From JADHLJ01 sp038146985 (lineage in GTDB: Bacteria > Pseudomonadota > Alphaproteobacteria > Thalassobaculales > Thalassobaculaceae), in contig JAYQSQ010000013.1 of the NCBI GenBank assembly GCA_038146985.1, positions 124,001 to 188,000 on the forward strand: a stretch of DNA of 64,000 bases. The letters run 5' to 3'. The notes below the pieces were generated by a model that saw only the letters and a program-made list of their open reading frames with translations, had not been told where the DNA came from and searched no databases. Numbering within the stretch: the first letter of the stretch is position 1; each line of letters begins with the position of its first letter. The translations under genes were made by a program, and so were the position numbers. Below, piece by piece: positions 8,341 to 17,367 of the stretch.

Positions 8341-9429
8341 ATGAATGTCGAACCCTCAAGCGCCGGCAACAGAATTGTCGTCGGTGACTGCACGCAGGTC
8401 ATGGCGGGCCTGCCGGCTGAATCCGTGGATCTTGTCTTCGCGGACCCGCCTTATAATCTCCAGCTTTCCGGTGACTTGCTCCGGCCCAACAACTCCAAGG
8501 TAGACGGGGTCGACGACGCGTGGGACCGGTTCGCCGACTTCGCGACTTATGATGCCTTCACGCGCGACTGGCTGTCGGCCTGCCGGCGGGTCCTGAAGCC
8601 TGATGGCTCGCTCTGGGTGATTGGCAGCTATCACAACATCTTCCGGGTGGGCTCGATCCTGCAGGATCTCGGGTTCTGGATCCTCAACGATGTGGTCTGG
8701 CGCAAGACCAATCCGATGCCGAACTTCCGCGGCCGGCGGTTCACCAATGCGCACGAGACCCTGATCTGGTGTTCCAAAAGCCAGGATGCCAAGCGCTACA
8801 CCTTCAATTACGACACCATGAAGTCCCTCAACGAGGGACTGCAGATGCGCAGTGATTGGCTGCTGCCGCTCTGCACCGGCGCCGAACGCCTGAAGGTCGA
8901 CGGACAGAAGGCGCATCCGACCCAAAAGCCGGAAAGCCTGATCTCGCGGGTCATTCTCGCGACATCGCGGCCAGGCGACCTGGTGCTCGACCCGTTCCTC
9001 GGCTCCGGGACGACCGCCGCTGTGGCCAAGCGGTTCGCCCGCCGATATATCGGGATCGAGCGCGAGCAGACCTATGCCGACATTGCCCGCGCCCGGATCG
9101 ACGCGGTGGAACCCCTCACCGATCCCGAGGTTCTGGAGATAGAGAGCCGGCGCTCCGCCCCCCGGGTCCCGTTCGGCAGTCTGCTGGACCGTGGCCTGGT
9201 GCGCCCGGGCGAGGTGATGTTCGACGCGCGCCGCCGCTGGCACGCCAAGGTGCGCGCCGACGGCACCGTGATATCCGAGAACGCTAAGGGCTCGATCCAC
9301 TCGGTCGGCGCCGCGGTGCAGGGCGCCGTTGCGTGCAACGGCTGGACCTTCTGGCATGTGGAGCGCAAGGGGAACACGGTTCCGATCGATGTTTTCCGCC
9401 AGAAGGTACGGGCCGAAATGGCGAACTGA
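8341..9429 (+). CDS. ccrM: Cell-cycle-regulated adenine-N6 DNA methyltransferase (CcrM, GANTC)
   Basis: Methylates adenine in GANTC and couples DNA methylation state to replication and transcription in alphaproteobacteria. The 362-residue product is a beta-class N6-adenine methyltransferase: catalytic DPPYN at residues 35-39 comes first and the SAM-binding DPFLGSGTT at about 217-225 later. The roughly 100-residue C-terminal extension with GSIHSVGAAV and GWTFWHVE is the CcrM-specific domain needed for recognition. ATG 8341 was chosen because conserved sequence begins at NRIVVGDC; a TTG 60 bases upstream would add 20 unconserved residues. No restriction partner is adjacent, so this is a solitary regulatory methyltransferase. 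Confidence 0.95.
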   Translation: MNVEPSSAGNRIVVGDCTQVMAGLPAESVDLVFADPPYNLQLSGDLLRPNNSKVDGVDDAWDRFADFATYDAFTRDWLSACRRVLKPDGSLWVIGSYHNIFRVGSILQDLGFWILNDVVWRKTNPMPNFRGRRFTNAHETLIWCSKSQDAKRYTFNYDTMKSLNEGLQMRSDWLLPLCTGAERLKVDGQKAHPTQKPESLISRVILATSRPGDLVLDPFLGSGTTAAVAKRFARRYIGIEREQTYADIARARIDAVEPLTDPEVLEIESRRSAPRVPFGSLLDRGLVRPGEVMFDARRRWHAKVRADGTVISENAKGSIHSVGAAVQGAVACNGWTFWHVERKGNTVPIDVFRQKVRAEMAN

Positions 9430-9447
9430 GGTCCTCCGCCGAATCTC

Positions 9448-10710
9448 TTAGCCTTTTGAGGAATGCTGGACCCGGACCAGGGCCAGCAGGGCCATGCCGG
9501 CGATCCAGAAAGCCAGGATGGTGGCCATGCCTGCGCGCTGGCTGTCGAACTGTGCCGTGACGATGCCGAAGATGAGCGGTCCGAGGAAACTCGTCGACTT
9601 TCCGGACAAGGCATAGAGGCCGAACATCTCGGCCCGCGCGTCGGGCGGCGACAGGCGGGCCATCAGGCCTCGGCTCGCGGACTGGACCGGCCCGATAAAC
9701 AGGCTGAGACAGAGCCCGTAGACCCAGAACCATTTCGCCTCGGTGACGATCAGCACCATGGCTCCGAAACCGATCAGTCCGATCAGCGAGAGCATGATCG
9801 TCGGCTTGGCGCCGGCCTTGTCCTCAAGCCACGCGAAGGCAAAGGCACCGATTCCGGCCGTGACGTTCATGGCGATCCCGAACTGGATGATCTCGGCGAA
9901 GCTCATCCCGAACGTGCCCGCCGCATAGAGGCCGCCGAACTGAAAAAGCGTCGCGAGGCCGTCGACATAGAACATGCGGGCGATCAGGAAGAGCGTCACG
10001 TCCCGGTCGCGCTTGAGGTTCTTCAGCGTTCGCCAGAGTTTGGCAACACCGGCACGCGCGGCGGCGACCGGACTCATCCGGATTGCCGGACGGTCGGGAA
10101 CGAACGCCAGGAAGGGCCAGCCGAACACGATCCACCAGACCGCGACGACGAGCGCCGTCGCCCGTACCGGTTCGGCTTGATCCGGGTCGAGACCGAAGGG
10201 AGGGTTAGGGTTCTGGATCAGGACGAAGAGACAGAGGACGAGGCAGAAAATAGCGCCGATATAGCCCGCGCCCCAGCCCCAGCCACCGATCCTGCCGAGC
10301 CGTTCGGGCGGGCCCATCTCTGCCAGGGTGGCGTTGTAGAAGATCGTCACGACCTCGAAACACACGGTGGAAATCGCCACCGCCACCAGGGTGTAGGTAA
10401 TCCAGTCCCGGTTGGGTTCCGCGAACCAGAGCGCCGCCGACGCCAGGACACAGGCGAGGCTGAAGGCGCCGATCCAGGGTTTGCGACGCCCGGTCTGGTC
10501 GGCGACCGCGCCGAGCAGAGGTCCGGTGACGGCGACAATGATGCCAGCGATCGCGATGGCCTGGCTCCACAGCACGGTTCCCTCGACCTCGTCGCCGACG
10601 ATGCCCTTGGCGAAATAGGCGGAAAACACGAAGGTAACGATAACCGTCGGGGTCGGGGAATTCGCCCAGTCGAACAGGCACCAAGAGGCGATGGCCCGCC
10701 GGTCCGCCAT
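9448..10710 (-). CDS. MFS transporter, UMF1/Atg22-like family
   Basis: A 420-residue inner-membrane protein with about twelve hydrophobic segments. The opening AIASWCLFDWANSPTPT matches the UMF1 (Atg22-like) group, whose FDWANS signature is distinctive. GAVADQTGRRKPWI is the MFS loop between helices 2 and 3. A Gly/Trp-rich GGWGWGAGYIGA helix is also typical. The start chosen (MADRRAIAS) avoids a 38-residue extension that reads like non-coding sequence. The hydrolase gene ends 22 bases upstream on the same strand, so the two are likely co-transcribed. The substrate is unknown. Confidence 0.88.
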   Translation of the reverse strand: MADRRAIASWCLFDWANSPTPTVIVTFVFSAYFAKGIVGDEVEGTVLWSQAIAIAGIIVAVTGPLLGAVADQTGRRKPWIGAFSLACVLASAALWFAEPNRDWITYTLVAVAISTVCFEVVTIFYNATLAEMGPPERLGRIGGWGWGAGYIGAIFCLVLCLFVLIQNPNPPFGLDPDQAEPVRATALVVAVWWIVFGWPFLAFVPDRPAIRMSPVAAARAGVAKLWRTLKNLKRDRDVTLFLIARMFYVDGLATLFQFGGLYAAGTFGMSFAEIIQFGIAMNVTAGIGAFAFAWLEDKAGAKPTIMLSLIGLIGFGAMVLIVTEAKWFWVYGLCLSLFIGPVQSASRGLMARLSPPDARAEMFGLYALSGKSTSFLGPLIFGIVTAQFDSQRAGMATILAFWIAGMALLALVRVQHSSKG

Positions 10711-10732
10711 CACCAAGCCTTCCGGCGCCGGA

Positions 10733-11680
10733 TCACGGGGCGCCTCGGGCGCCGGCACTCTTTGCCGTCCACCAGCCGTGGAGGATCGCGCGCACGGCGG
10801 CCACGAAGGCCATGGGCTGGTCAAGGGTCAGATGGTGCTGGGCTTCGGGGATGCTGACGATGGGCGAGCCGGGCGCCATCAAAGTGGCCATGTAGTCCGC
10901 GGTCTCGTGGCTGACAAGCGCGCTCCGCTCACCATAGATCAAGGCGGTCCGGCAGGTAACCTGGGTCAGATAGTCGTGATAGGGCTCGGTGAAGCGGCGA
11001 TGATGCATCGCGTTGCCGTCGAATTTCCAGGTCCAGCCCTCGGCCTCATGCATCAGCGAGTGGCGGCCGATATGCTCCACCAGAAAATGATTGTCGCAGG
11101 ATTGCTCCGGCATCAGGCGGAACCGGGCCAGCGCCGTTGGAAAATCCGGGTAGTGCCGCTTGTTTCCCATGCGCCGCGGCTTGCGCGCCGCCTGCTGTTC
11201 CGGCGGGCGGATCGCCGAATCGGCAATGATGAGGCCGGCCAGATCCTGGCCATGTAGCTGGGCGTACCGGGTCGCGGTCAGGCCGCCGAAGCTGTGGCCG
11301 AGCACATAAGTATCGGGACCAAGCCCGGCATCCTCGATGACCCGGGCGAGCTCGGCGGCACGGATCTCGGCGCTGTATTCGGGCCGCCGGCCGCTATCGC
11401 CCATGCCCGACAGATCCGGGGCGGCAACGCGATAGTGCCGGGTGAAGTAGGGCGCGAGGAAACTCCACCAATGGCCATGACCGCCGCCGCCATGCACCAG
11501 CAACAGCCCGCCGCGCCGTTCGGCCTCGGGCGGCCCGTCCCAAAGCATGTAGCTGATCTCGCAGCCGTCCGACTCCACGCGGTGCTGGCTGCGAGGTTGC
11601 GCCATCGCCCAGTGGTACCAGTCGGGGCATTCCTGGGTGACTTCAAGATGGCTGTCGGGCGAAGCGGAAGGCGCGTCCAT
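10733..11680 (-). CDS. Alpha/beta hydrolase
   Basis: A 315-residue alpha/beta hydrolase. The oxyanion region reads LLLVHGGGGHGHWW, the nucleophile elbow is GHSFGG, and the catalytic His is probably in the late AQHHLTLD. The acid residue is likely near YGERSALVS. The conserved fold starts about 50 residues in, so the start is uncertain; the ATG giving MDAPSASPD was preferred to one 33 codons upstream. It precedes the MFS gene in the same direction and diverges from the rhodanese/oxidoreductase pair. The substrate is not known. Confidence 0.82.
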   Translation of the reverse strand: MDAPSASPDSHLEVTQECPDWYHWAMAQPRSQHRVESDGCEISYMLWDGPPEAERRGGLLLVHGGGGHGHWWSFLAPYFTRHYRVAAPDLSGMGDSGRRPEYSAEIRAAELARVIEDAGLGPDTYVLGHSFGGLTATRYAQLHGQDLAGLIIADSAIRPPEQQAARKPRRMGNKRHYPDFPTALARFRLMPEQSCDNHFLVEHIGRHSLMHEAEGWTWKFDGNAMHHRRFTEPYHDYLTQVTCRTALIYGERSALVSHETADYMATLMAPGSPIVSIPEAQHHLTLDQPMAFVAAVRAILHGWWTAKSAGARGAP

Positions 11681-11826
11681 CACAATCTCGTCGCTGGATC
11701 GGATCACGAAGCGGGTGAATGGCGCCGGCGCGCCTCGGAGTTGAATACAGGTCTTTGGAGACCAGGACAATTCCGTCAATATGAGCGTCGCCGATGATCA
11801 AGCCGGCGTGGGCCAGGGAGAGAGCG

Positions 11827-12225
11827 ATGGTGAAGCTGAAGATGGGCGTGATGCAGATGGTCGAAGCGGCGCGCGCCGAGATCGAGGAAGTGGAGCCCGG
11901 CGACGCGATCAAGCAGGCCCAGGATCCAAACACCCTGGTCATCGACATCCGCGATGTCCGTGAACGCAAGCGCGACGGCTATATTCCCGACAGCTTTCAC
12001 TGCCCGCGCGGCATGATCGAGTTCTGGATCGACCCGGACAGCCCGTATTTCAAGGAGGTCTTCAACGAGAAGAAGCGCTTCCTGTTCCACTGCGCCGCCG
12101 ACTGGCGCTCGGCCCTGACCGTCCAGACGGTCACCCGGATGGGGATGGAAGGCGCCGCCCATATCAAGGGGGGTCTGAAGGGCTGGCGCGAGGCCGGTGG
12201 CGCCTTCACCAAGGACGAGTCATGA
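11827..12225 (+). CDS. Rhodanese-like domain protein
   Basis: A 132-residue single-domain rhodanese (sulfurtransferase fold). LVIDIRDVRERKRDGYIPDS is the standard entry to the domain, and the active-site loop is HCAADWRSAL with C89 and R94. GLKGWREAGG closes the domain. ATG 11827 was chosen because a GGGAG lies just before it. The stop overlaps the next start in ATGA, so the gene is translationally coupled to the flavin-dependent oxidoreductase. A persulfide carrier or assembly role is possible but not shown. Confidence 0.86.
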   Translation: MVKLKMGVMQMVEAARAEIEEVEPGDAIKQAQDPNTLVIDIRDVRERKRDGYIPDSFHCPRGMIEFWIDPDSPYFKEVFNEKKRFLFHCAADWRSALTVQTVTRMGMEGAAHIKGGLKGWREAGGAFTKDES

Positions 12226-13421
12226 GTCTGGCCGATATTTCTCCCGCATCCGACGTGGATTTGGCCGCCGTCTGCCTGGATAGGGCACGAAGCGTCGCGC
12301 CGGTCCTCGAGGCCGCTCACGACCGCATCGATGCGGAGCGGGAAATGCCCGCTGACGTGCTCGACGCCATGCACGGTGCGGAGCTCTGGCGCATGTCCCT
12401 GCCGAAGCATCTCGGCGGAGGTGAGGTTCCGCCACCGATCCTGGCCGGCATGACGGAGATCATCGCCAAGGCCGATGCGAGTGCCGGCTGGGTGCTGGGC
12501 CAGGGCACCGGATGCGCCATGTCGGCCGCTTTCATGGACGATGCGCCGGCTCGCCAGGTGTTCGGGCCGGCGAACGCGGTGCTGGCCTGGGGCGCCGGAA
12601 CCGCCGGCAAGGCGGTTGCCTGCGACGGCGGTTACCGGGTGACCGGCAGTTGGCAGTTCGCCAGCGGCGGCAAGCACGCGACCTGGCTCGGTGGCCACAG
12701 CATGGTCTTCGAGGCCGACGGCAGCCCCAGATTGAACAAGCAGGGCAAGCACGTGGACCGAACCGCGCTGTTCCCGCGCGAGGCGGCGACGATCCACGAT
12801 GACTGGCACGTCATGGGGCTGCGCGGCACCCGCAGCGAGGGCTACACCGTCACCGATCTTTTCGTCCCGGACGAGCTGACTCTGAATCGGGACGATCCCG
12901 AGGAATGCCGCAATCCGGCACCGCTCTATGTGTTTCCGACCACTCTGGTCTACGCGTCCTGTTTCTCCGGCGTGGCGCTGGGCGTCTGCCGGGGCGCGCT
13001 GGACGATCTGATCGCGCTGGCCGGCAAGAAGACACAGCGGTCGGCGCGCACCTCGATGCGGGAGAGCCCGGTTTTTCATATCGAGATCGCTGAGCTGGAA
13101 GCCCGGTGGGGCGCGGCGCGGGCCTATCAGCGCTCGACGATCGAAGAGGTGACCGAAGCCGTCACCGAGACAGGGGTTCTGAGCCTGGAGAACCGGGCGC
13201 GAATCCGGCTCGCGGCGACCTACGCGATCAACGAGGCGACGAATGTCGTTCACCGGGTCTACCGGATGGCGGGATCGACGGCGATCTTCGAGAACGCGCC
13301 CTTCGAGCGACGGTTCCGCGACATGCACGCGGTCTCGCAGCAGATGCAGGCGCGGCAAAGCCACTATGAGACCGTCGGGCGTCAGATGATGGGGCTCGAC
13401 AGCAGCAGCCCGCATATGTGA
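12222..13421 (+). CDS. Acyl-CoA dehydrogenase-fold flavin oxidoreductase (two-component monooxygenase-like)
   Basis: A 399-residue protein with the acyl-CoA dehydrogenase fold. It looks closer to flavin-dependent hydroxylases of the HpaB/HsaA/DszC kind than to true dehydrogenases. RMSLPKHLGGGEVPP, SAGWVLGQG, GYRVTGSWQFASGG and the WHVMGLRGTRSEGY segment before the C-terminal helical bundle are characteristic. The usual catalytic Glu of acyl-CoA dehydrogenases is not obvious. Such oxygenases need a separate flavin reductase, which is not visible nearby. It overlaps the rhodanese gene by four bases. The substrate is unknown. Confidence 0.75.
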   Translation: MSLADISPASDVDLAAVCLDRARSVAPVLEAAHDRIDAEREMPADVLDAMHGAELWRMSLPKHLGGGEVPPPILAGMTEIIAKADASAGWVLGQGTGCAMSAAFMDDAPARQVFGPANAVLAWGAGTAGKAVACDGGYRVTGSWQFASGGKHATWLGGHSMVFEADGSPRLNKQGKHVDRTALFPREAATIHDDWHVMGLRGTRSEGYTVTDLFVPDELTLNRDDPEECRNPAPLYVFPTTLVYASCFSGVALGVCRGALDDLIALAGKKTQRSARTSMRESPVFHIEIAELEARWGAARAYQRSTIEEVTEAVTETGVLSLENRARIRLAATYAINEATNVVHRVYRMAGSTAIFENAPFERRFRDMHAVSQQMQARQSHYETVGRQMMGLDSSSPHM

Positions 13422-13558
13422 GGGATTATTGCGTCCTGTCCGAGAGCCGGTGACCCAGCGGGGTGAAAACCGGTCGCCAGTGGCGGGAGTCGCATCGTAA
13501 ACTTTAGCCGAGAGGGGCCGCCTAGGCCCGACCATTGCGCAGATCAGGGAGAACAGAA

Positions 13559-13870
13559 ATGGCGAGAGTGCATGTTCTGGCGGTGATCACCGCCAAGCCG
13601 GGAAAACGGGGTCAGGTGCTGGCGAATTTCAAGGCCAATGTTCCGGCGGTGCTGGCCGAGGACGGCTGCATCGAATACGGCGCGGTCACCGATTGCGCGG
13701 AGGCCGGGTTTGCGACCCCCATGGGCCCCGACACCTTTGTCGTGGTCGAGAAATGGGCGAGCCTGGACGCGTTGAAGGCCCATGCGGCGGCGCCGCACAT
13801 GAAGGCCTATGCCGAGAAGAACAAGGATCTTCTCGCCGACCGCAAGATTCACGTGATGTCGGACGCCTAG
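13559..13870 (+). CDS. Antibiotic biosynthesis monooxygenase (ABM) domain protein
   Basis: A 103-residue dimeric alpha+beta barrel protein. VHVLAVITAKPGKRGQVLANF, EDGCIEYGAVTD and FVVVEKWASLDALKAHAAAPHM give the classic ABM pattern (quinol monooxygenase YgiN-like). ATG 13559 has an AGGGAGA site just upstream; a TTG eight codons earlier is less likely. It lies 137 bases after the flavin oxidoreductase gene and may belong to the same small oxidative pathway, which is an inference from position. Confidence 0.85.
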   Translation: MARVHVLAVITAKPGKRGQVLANFKANVPAVLAEDGCIEYGAVTDCAEAGFATPMGPDTFVVVEKWASLDALKAHAAAPHMKAYAEKNKDLLADRKIHVMSDA

Positions 13871-13936
13871 GCCGCGTGTTCGGAGCCGGTTGACCAGGCC
13901 GGCGAGGGTGCCGGACGGCAGCGGGCCAACCTTCCC

Positions 13937-15601
13937 ATGTCCGACGACACGCAATCACAGGGTTCGCCCGCCAATCCCTTGAAAGCGGAGCGCGACCGGT
14001 TTGTCGCCTTCTCCTTCGCGGCGGCGGATATCCTGCTGGAATTGAACGATTCCGGTGTCGTCTCCTTCGTGTCCGGTGCCAGTTCGCGGTTGAGCGGAAG
14101 CGCGGCCCGGGCCGGTGCCGCCGCGCCGGTCGTGTTGAATCACCCGTTCCTGTCGCATGTCGCGGAATCGGACCACATCTTCGTGACCGAATTGCTGCGC
14201 CGGATACGGGTGGGCGGGAAAATGACGCCGGTCACGGTGCGTTTCAACGGCAAGGACGGGGAGCCGTTACCGGCGATTCTCGGTGGTTGCCGCCTGCCGA
14301 CTAATCCCGGCGTCCTGTATCTCACCATCACCTTCATCAGTCCGGGCCTCGGCAGCGGCGATGACGAGGAAACACCGGCCCTGCCGGGACGCCGTGATTT
14401 CGAGACCGTGGTCGAGCGCAAGCTGCACCAATCCATGTCGATCGGTCAGCCGGTCAGCCTGACCTACCTGCTGCTCGACGGGATGACCGCCTACCGGAGG
14501 CAGGGCGGCAACTCGGCGGATAAGCTGCTCGCCACCCTTTCGAGCTTTCTGCGCGCCAATTCCTTGGGCGGAGATGGGCTCGGCGCCATAAGCGACGACC
14601 GCTACGCGGTGATTCACAGCCGGGACGTGAAGGCCGAAGCATTGCGCCAGAATGTCGCCCGGATCGCCAGCCGGCATGCCGGAGACGGGATCGCGGTGTC
14701 GGCGGAAACCGTCAATTTCGATGGCGGAGGCGTCAACGAGTCCGACGCGGTTCGCGCACTGCTCTATTCGTTGCGACAATTTGAGTCCCAGGATGGAGCA
14801 GGCCTCAAGCTGCAATCGGTCATCGATGCCGCCCGCCAAACCTTGAAAAAGACGGTTCCTAGGATCGCCGAAGCGCGCTCGGTGATTTCCGCCCGGGGGT
14901 TCGAGCTTGCCTTTCAGCCCATCGTCGACATTGCCAGCGGGGAAATCCGGCATTTCGAAGCTCTCAGCCGAGTGAAAGGCTTTCCGTCGGTCCAGGAATT
15001 CATCCTGTTCATCGAAGATACCGGCATGATCGAGGAATTCGACATGGCGGTACTGGAGAGCACCCTGCGCATCCTCGCCTTCGAAGCGCGCGACAATTGG
15101 CGTCCCCATGTCGCGGTGAATATTTCGGCGCGGTCGCTCGGCAGCGATTCTTTCCTTCCGAAACTGAACCAGGTGCTGCGCCCCTACAAGGATCTGGTCC
15201 CGCAGATCCTGTTCGAGTTGACGGAAACCACCTACATCCGGGACTTCGCCGCCGCGAACCGGCGTATGCAGGAATTGCGGAGCTTCGGGAACAAAGTCTG
15301 CATGGACGATGTCGGCGCCGGCGGAACGTCGTTCGAGAGCCTGCGTTCGATCCAGGTCGACTATGCCAAGATCGACGGCTCCCTCGTCAAGGGCGCGCAT
15401 ACCAGCGCGCGGACCCGGCGGCTTTTGGAGAGCGTCATGCAATATTGCGAGCATGCTGGGGTCGAGGTCATCGCCGAGTTCATCGAGGACGAGGATGACG
15501 AGGATCTGGTGCGCAGCTTCGGTGTCGGCTACGGCCAAGGCAACCGTTATGGCAAACCCCGAACCGATTTCCGCGAGAGCTATGGCGGTGGTCACCGCTG
15601 A
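13937..15601 (+). CDS. EAL-domain protein with degenerate GGDEF domain
   Basis: A 554-residue cyclic-di-GMP related protein with no membrane segment. Residues 1-135 look PAS-like but are not a clear match. Residues about 150-280 have a GGDEF fold, but the active-site position reads SDDRYAV (219-225) instead of GGDEF, so cyclase activity is unlikely. The EAL domain starts near 330 with E341-A342-L343. NISARSL, ELTET, the DDVGAG loop (D457, D458), AKIDGSL and AEFIED are present, so phosphodiesterase residues are mostly kept although loop 6 departs from DDFGTG. It may be an active phosphodiesterase or a sensor of c-di-GMP. Confidence 0.85.
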   Translation: MSDDTQSQGSPANPLKAERDRFVAFSFAAADILLELNDSGVVSFVSGASSRLSGSAARAGAAAPVVLNHPFLSHVAESDHIFVTELLRRIRVGGKMTPVTVRFNGKDGEPLPAILGGCRLPTNPGVLYLTITFISPGLGSGDDEETPALPGRRDFETVVERKLHQSMSIGQPVSLTYLLLDGMTAYRRQGGNSADKLLATLSSFLRANSLGGDGLGAISDDRYAVIHSRDVKAEALRQNVARIASRHAGDGIAVSAETVNFDGGGVNESDAVRALLYSLRQFESQDGAGLKLQSVIDAARQTLKKTVPRIAEARSVISARGFELAFQPIVDIASGEIRHFEALSRVKGFPSVQEFILFIEDTGMIEEFDMAVLESTLRILAFEARDNWRPHVAVNISARSLGSDSFLPKLNQVLRPYKDLVPQILFELTETTYIRDFAAANRRMQELRSFGNKVCMDDVGAGGTSFESLRSIQVDYAKIDGSLVKGAHTSARTRRLLESVMQYCEHAGVEVIAEFIEDEDDEDLVRSFGVGYGQGNRYGKPRTDFRESYGGGHR

Positions 15602-15676
15602 GAGCACGGTTTGGTGATTGGACTCTCGGCCCAAGATGTGTACACTTTGTCGCACCCATTAACGCGGAGGCTCCTC

Positions 15677-15856
15677 ATGCGTAAGGTTCTCTCGACCACT
15701 CTCGCGACGGCGGCGATCGTTGCCTTTACCGCCGGATCGGCCATGGCCTTTGGTGATTGCTCGGGCACGAAGCACCAGCAATCCGTGAAGACCGACGCGC
15801 CGGTCACGACGGCGCAGACGCCGGTTCCGCAGACCAGCACCAAGTCCGGCGGCTGA
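15677..15856 (+). CDS. Small secreted protein of unknown function
   Basis: A 59-residue product that I do not recognise. It opens with a clean signal peptide (MRKVLSTTLATAAIVAFTAG, cut after SAMA), leaving about 35 residues rich in T, Q, S and P with one cysteine. A GGAGG lies 6 bases before the ATG. It stands alone between the EAL protein and the convergent amidase gene. A role in the periplasm or outside the cell is inferred only from the signal peptide. Confidence 0.65.
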   Translation: MRKVLSTTLATAAIVAFTAGSAMAFGDCSGTKHQQSVKTDAPVTTAQTPVPQTSTKSGG

Positions 15857-15889
15857 ACGCCCGCACTTGATTGTTAGAGTTGTTTTTCT

Positions 15890-15920
15890 TGAACGGACTG
15901 TCGCACCGGCGGTCCGTTCA
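15890..15920. terminator. Hairpin between convergent genes, possible terminator
   Basis: TGAACGGAC at 15890-15898 pairs perfectly with GTCCGTTCA at 15912-15920 (9 base pairs, 13-base loop). It lies between the small secreted protein gene and the end of the convergent amidase gene. No clear T-run follows on either strand, so it may act with Rho or only as an RNA end-stabilising hairpin. Confidence 0.4.
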
Positions 15921-15960
15921 TGCATTTCGGGGATAAGGTCCACCGGTTGTTGCGGGTGGA

Positions 15961-17367
15961 TCAAGCCATCGACGGAGCCTTGATCGCGGCGACGCCCGCT
16001 ACCTCCAGGGCCCGCGCCACCCGGAGCGCGTCGCTTTCCCGCCACGGCGCCGCGATAACCTGAAGCCCGATCGGAAGACGCTGGCCCTTAACTGGAACCG
16101 GCACGGTGACGATGGGCAGGCCGATCAGGGTCAGAGGCTGGGTGAAGCGACCCATGGTCGGCCTGACGGGAAGCTCCTGGCCGTCCAAAGTCATCATTTC
16201 CTGCCATAGTGGTTGCGGCACGCAGGGCGTCGCCGGCGCCAGGATCACATCGCAATCACTGAACAGCGACAGGACGCGGTCGCAATACCAGCGCCGGAAG
16301 CGTTGCGCGGCGGTGTACCAGGCGGCGGGTGCCATGGCCCCGGCGATCAGGCGGTCACGGATCAGCGGGTCAAAGTCATGTTTGCGGCTGCGCAGATTGG
16401 CCATGTGGACCGCCGCGCCCTCGACAGTGGTGATCACGAAGGCGGCGGCGCGCGCCGTCGCGGCCTCGGGGATCTCGACTTCGCGTTTCACGCCCAGCGC
16501 GTCTGCGGCGGTGTCGACGACCTTCAGGGCTTGGGGTTCGAGGATCTCGCGGAAGTAACCGCCGGCGAGCGCGATCCGCAGCCCGTCGATGCCGCTCTCT
16601 AAGCTTTCCGACAAGGCGTCGCTGGGCTCCTTGCAGCAGACCGGATCGCGGATATCCGGTCCGCGCATGGCGTCATAGGCCAGCGCGAGGTCGGCGGTCG
16701 AACGCGCCAGCGGGCCGGTGTGATCCAGGCTCGCCGCGAAAGGGAAGACACCGGCGCGGGAGAGCCGGCCATAGGTCGGCTTGAAGCCATGAATGCCGCA
16801 GATCGAGGCCGGCACCCGGATCGAACCGTTGGTGTCAGTACCGAGCGCGAGCGGTACCAGCCCGGCCGCGACCGCCGCCGCCGATCCGCCGGATGATCCT
16901 CCGGCCGAGCGCCCCAGGTCATGCGGGTTGCGGGTCGCGCCGTAGTGGCTGTTCTCGGTCGTGAAGCCGTAGGCGTATTCGTCCATGTTCAGCAGGCCGA
17001 CGAGAACCGCGCCGGCACCGGACAGGCGCTGGACGGCCGTCGCATCCCGTTGGGCGGGCGGATTGCCGCGGTTTATGACGGATCCGGCGAGCGTCACCTC
17101 GCCCGCGACGTCATAGAGGTTCTTCACCGCGTAGGGCACGCCGGCGAGAGGTCCGGGGTCTTCACCTGCGGCGATGCGGGCATCCACCCTGTCGGCCTCG
17201 GTGCGGGCGCGATCCTTCGTGAGAGAGGTGAAGGCATTGATCACGGGATTGATCGATTCGATGCGGGCCAGCGTCGCATCCAGCAAATCACGCGCGCTTG
17301 TTTTTCTCTCGCGCACCGCCCTGGCAAGCTCCACCGCCGTGGCACCGATCAGGGTTTCAGCCGTCAT
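15961..17367 (-). CDS. atzE: AtzE-type amidase (amidase signature family)
   Basis: A 468-residue amidase-signature hydrolase. The Ser-cisSer-Lys triad is visible: K82 in YAVKNLYD, S158 in GRSAGGSSGG and S182 in TDTNGSIRVPA. The sequence resembles AtzE (1-carboxybiuret hydrolase subunit), and the upstream 61-residue AtzG-like partner supports this. Its start overlaps the atzG stop in ATGA, and atzG overlaps otnK in the same way, so three genes are coupled. No cyanuric acid or biuret hydrolase is nearby, so another amide is more likely the substrate. A GatA-like role is unlikely without GatB. Confidence 0.82.
   Translation of the reverse strand: MTAETLIGATAVELARAVRERKTSARDLLDATLARIESINPVINAFTSLTKDRARTEADRVDARIAAGEDPGPLAGVPYAVKNLYDVAGEVTLAGSVINRGNPPAQRDATAVQRLSGAGAVLVGLLNMDEYAYGFTTENSHYGATRNPHDLGRSAGGSSGGSAAAVAAGLVPLALGTDTNGSIRVPASICGIHGFKPTYGRLSRAGVFPFAASLDHTGPLARSTADLALAYDAMRGPDIRDPVCCKEPSDALSESLESGIDGLRIALAGGYFREILEPQALKVVDTAADALGVKREVEIPEAATARAAAFVITTVEGAAVHMANLRSRKHDFDPLIRDRLIAGAMAPAAWYTAAQRFRRWYCDRVLSLFSDCDVILAPATPCVPQPLWQEMMTLDGQELPVRPTMGRFTQPLTLIGLPIVTVPVPVKGQRLPIGLQVIAAPWRESDALRVARALEVAGVAAIKAPSMA

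Noticed and set aside
13430..13520. GGTGAAAACCGG and CCAGTGG look like parts of a cobalamin riboswitch
   Set aside because: The remaining B12 boxes and stems are missing, the element is too short, and the downstream ABM gene has no B12 link.
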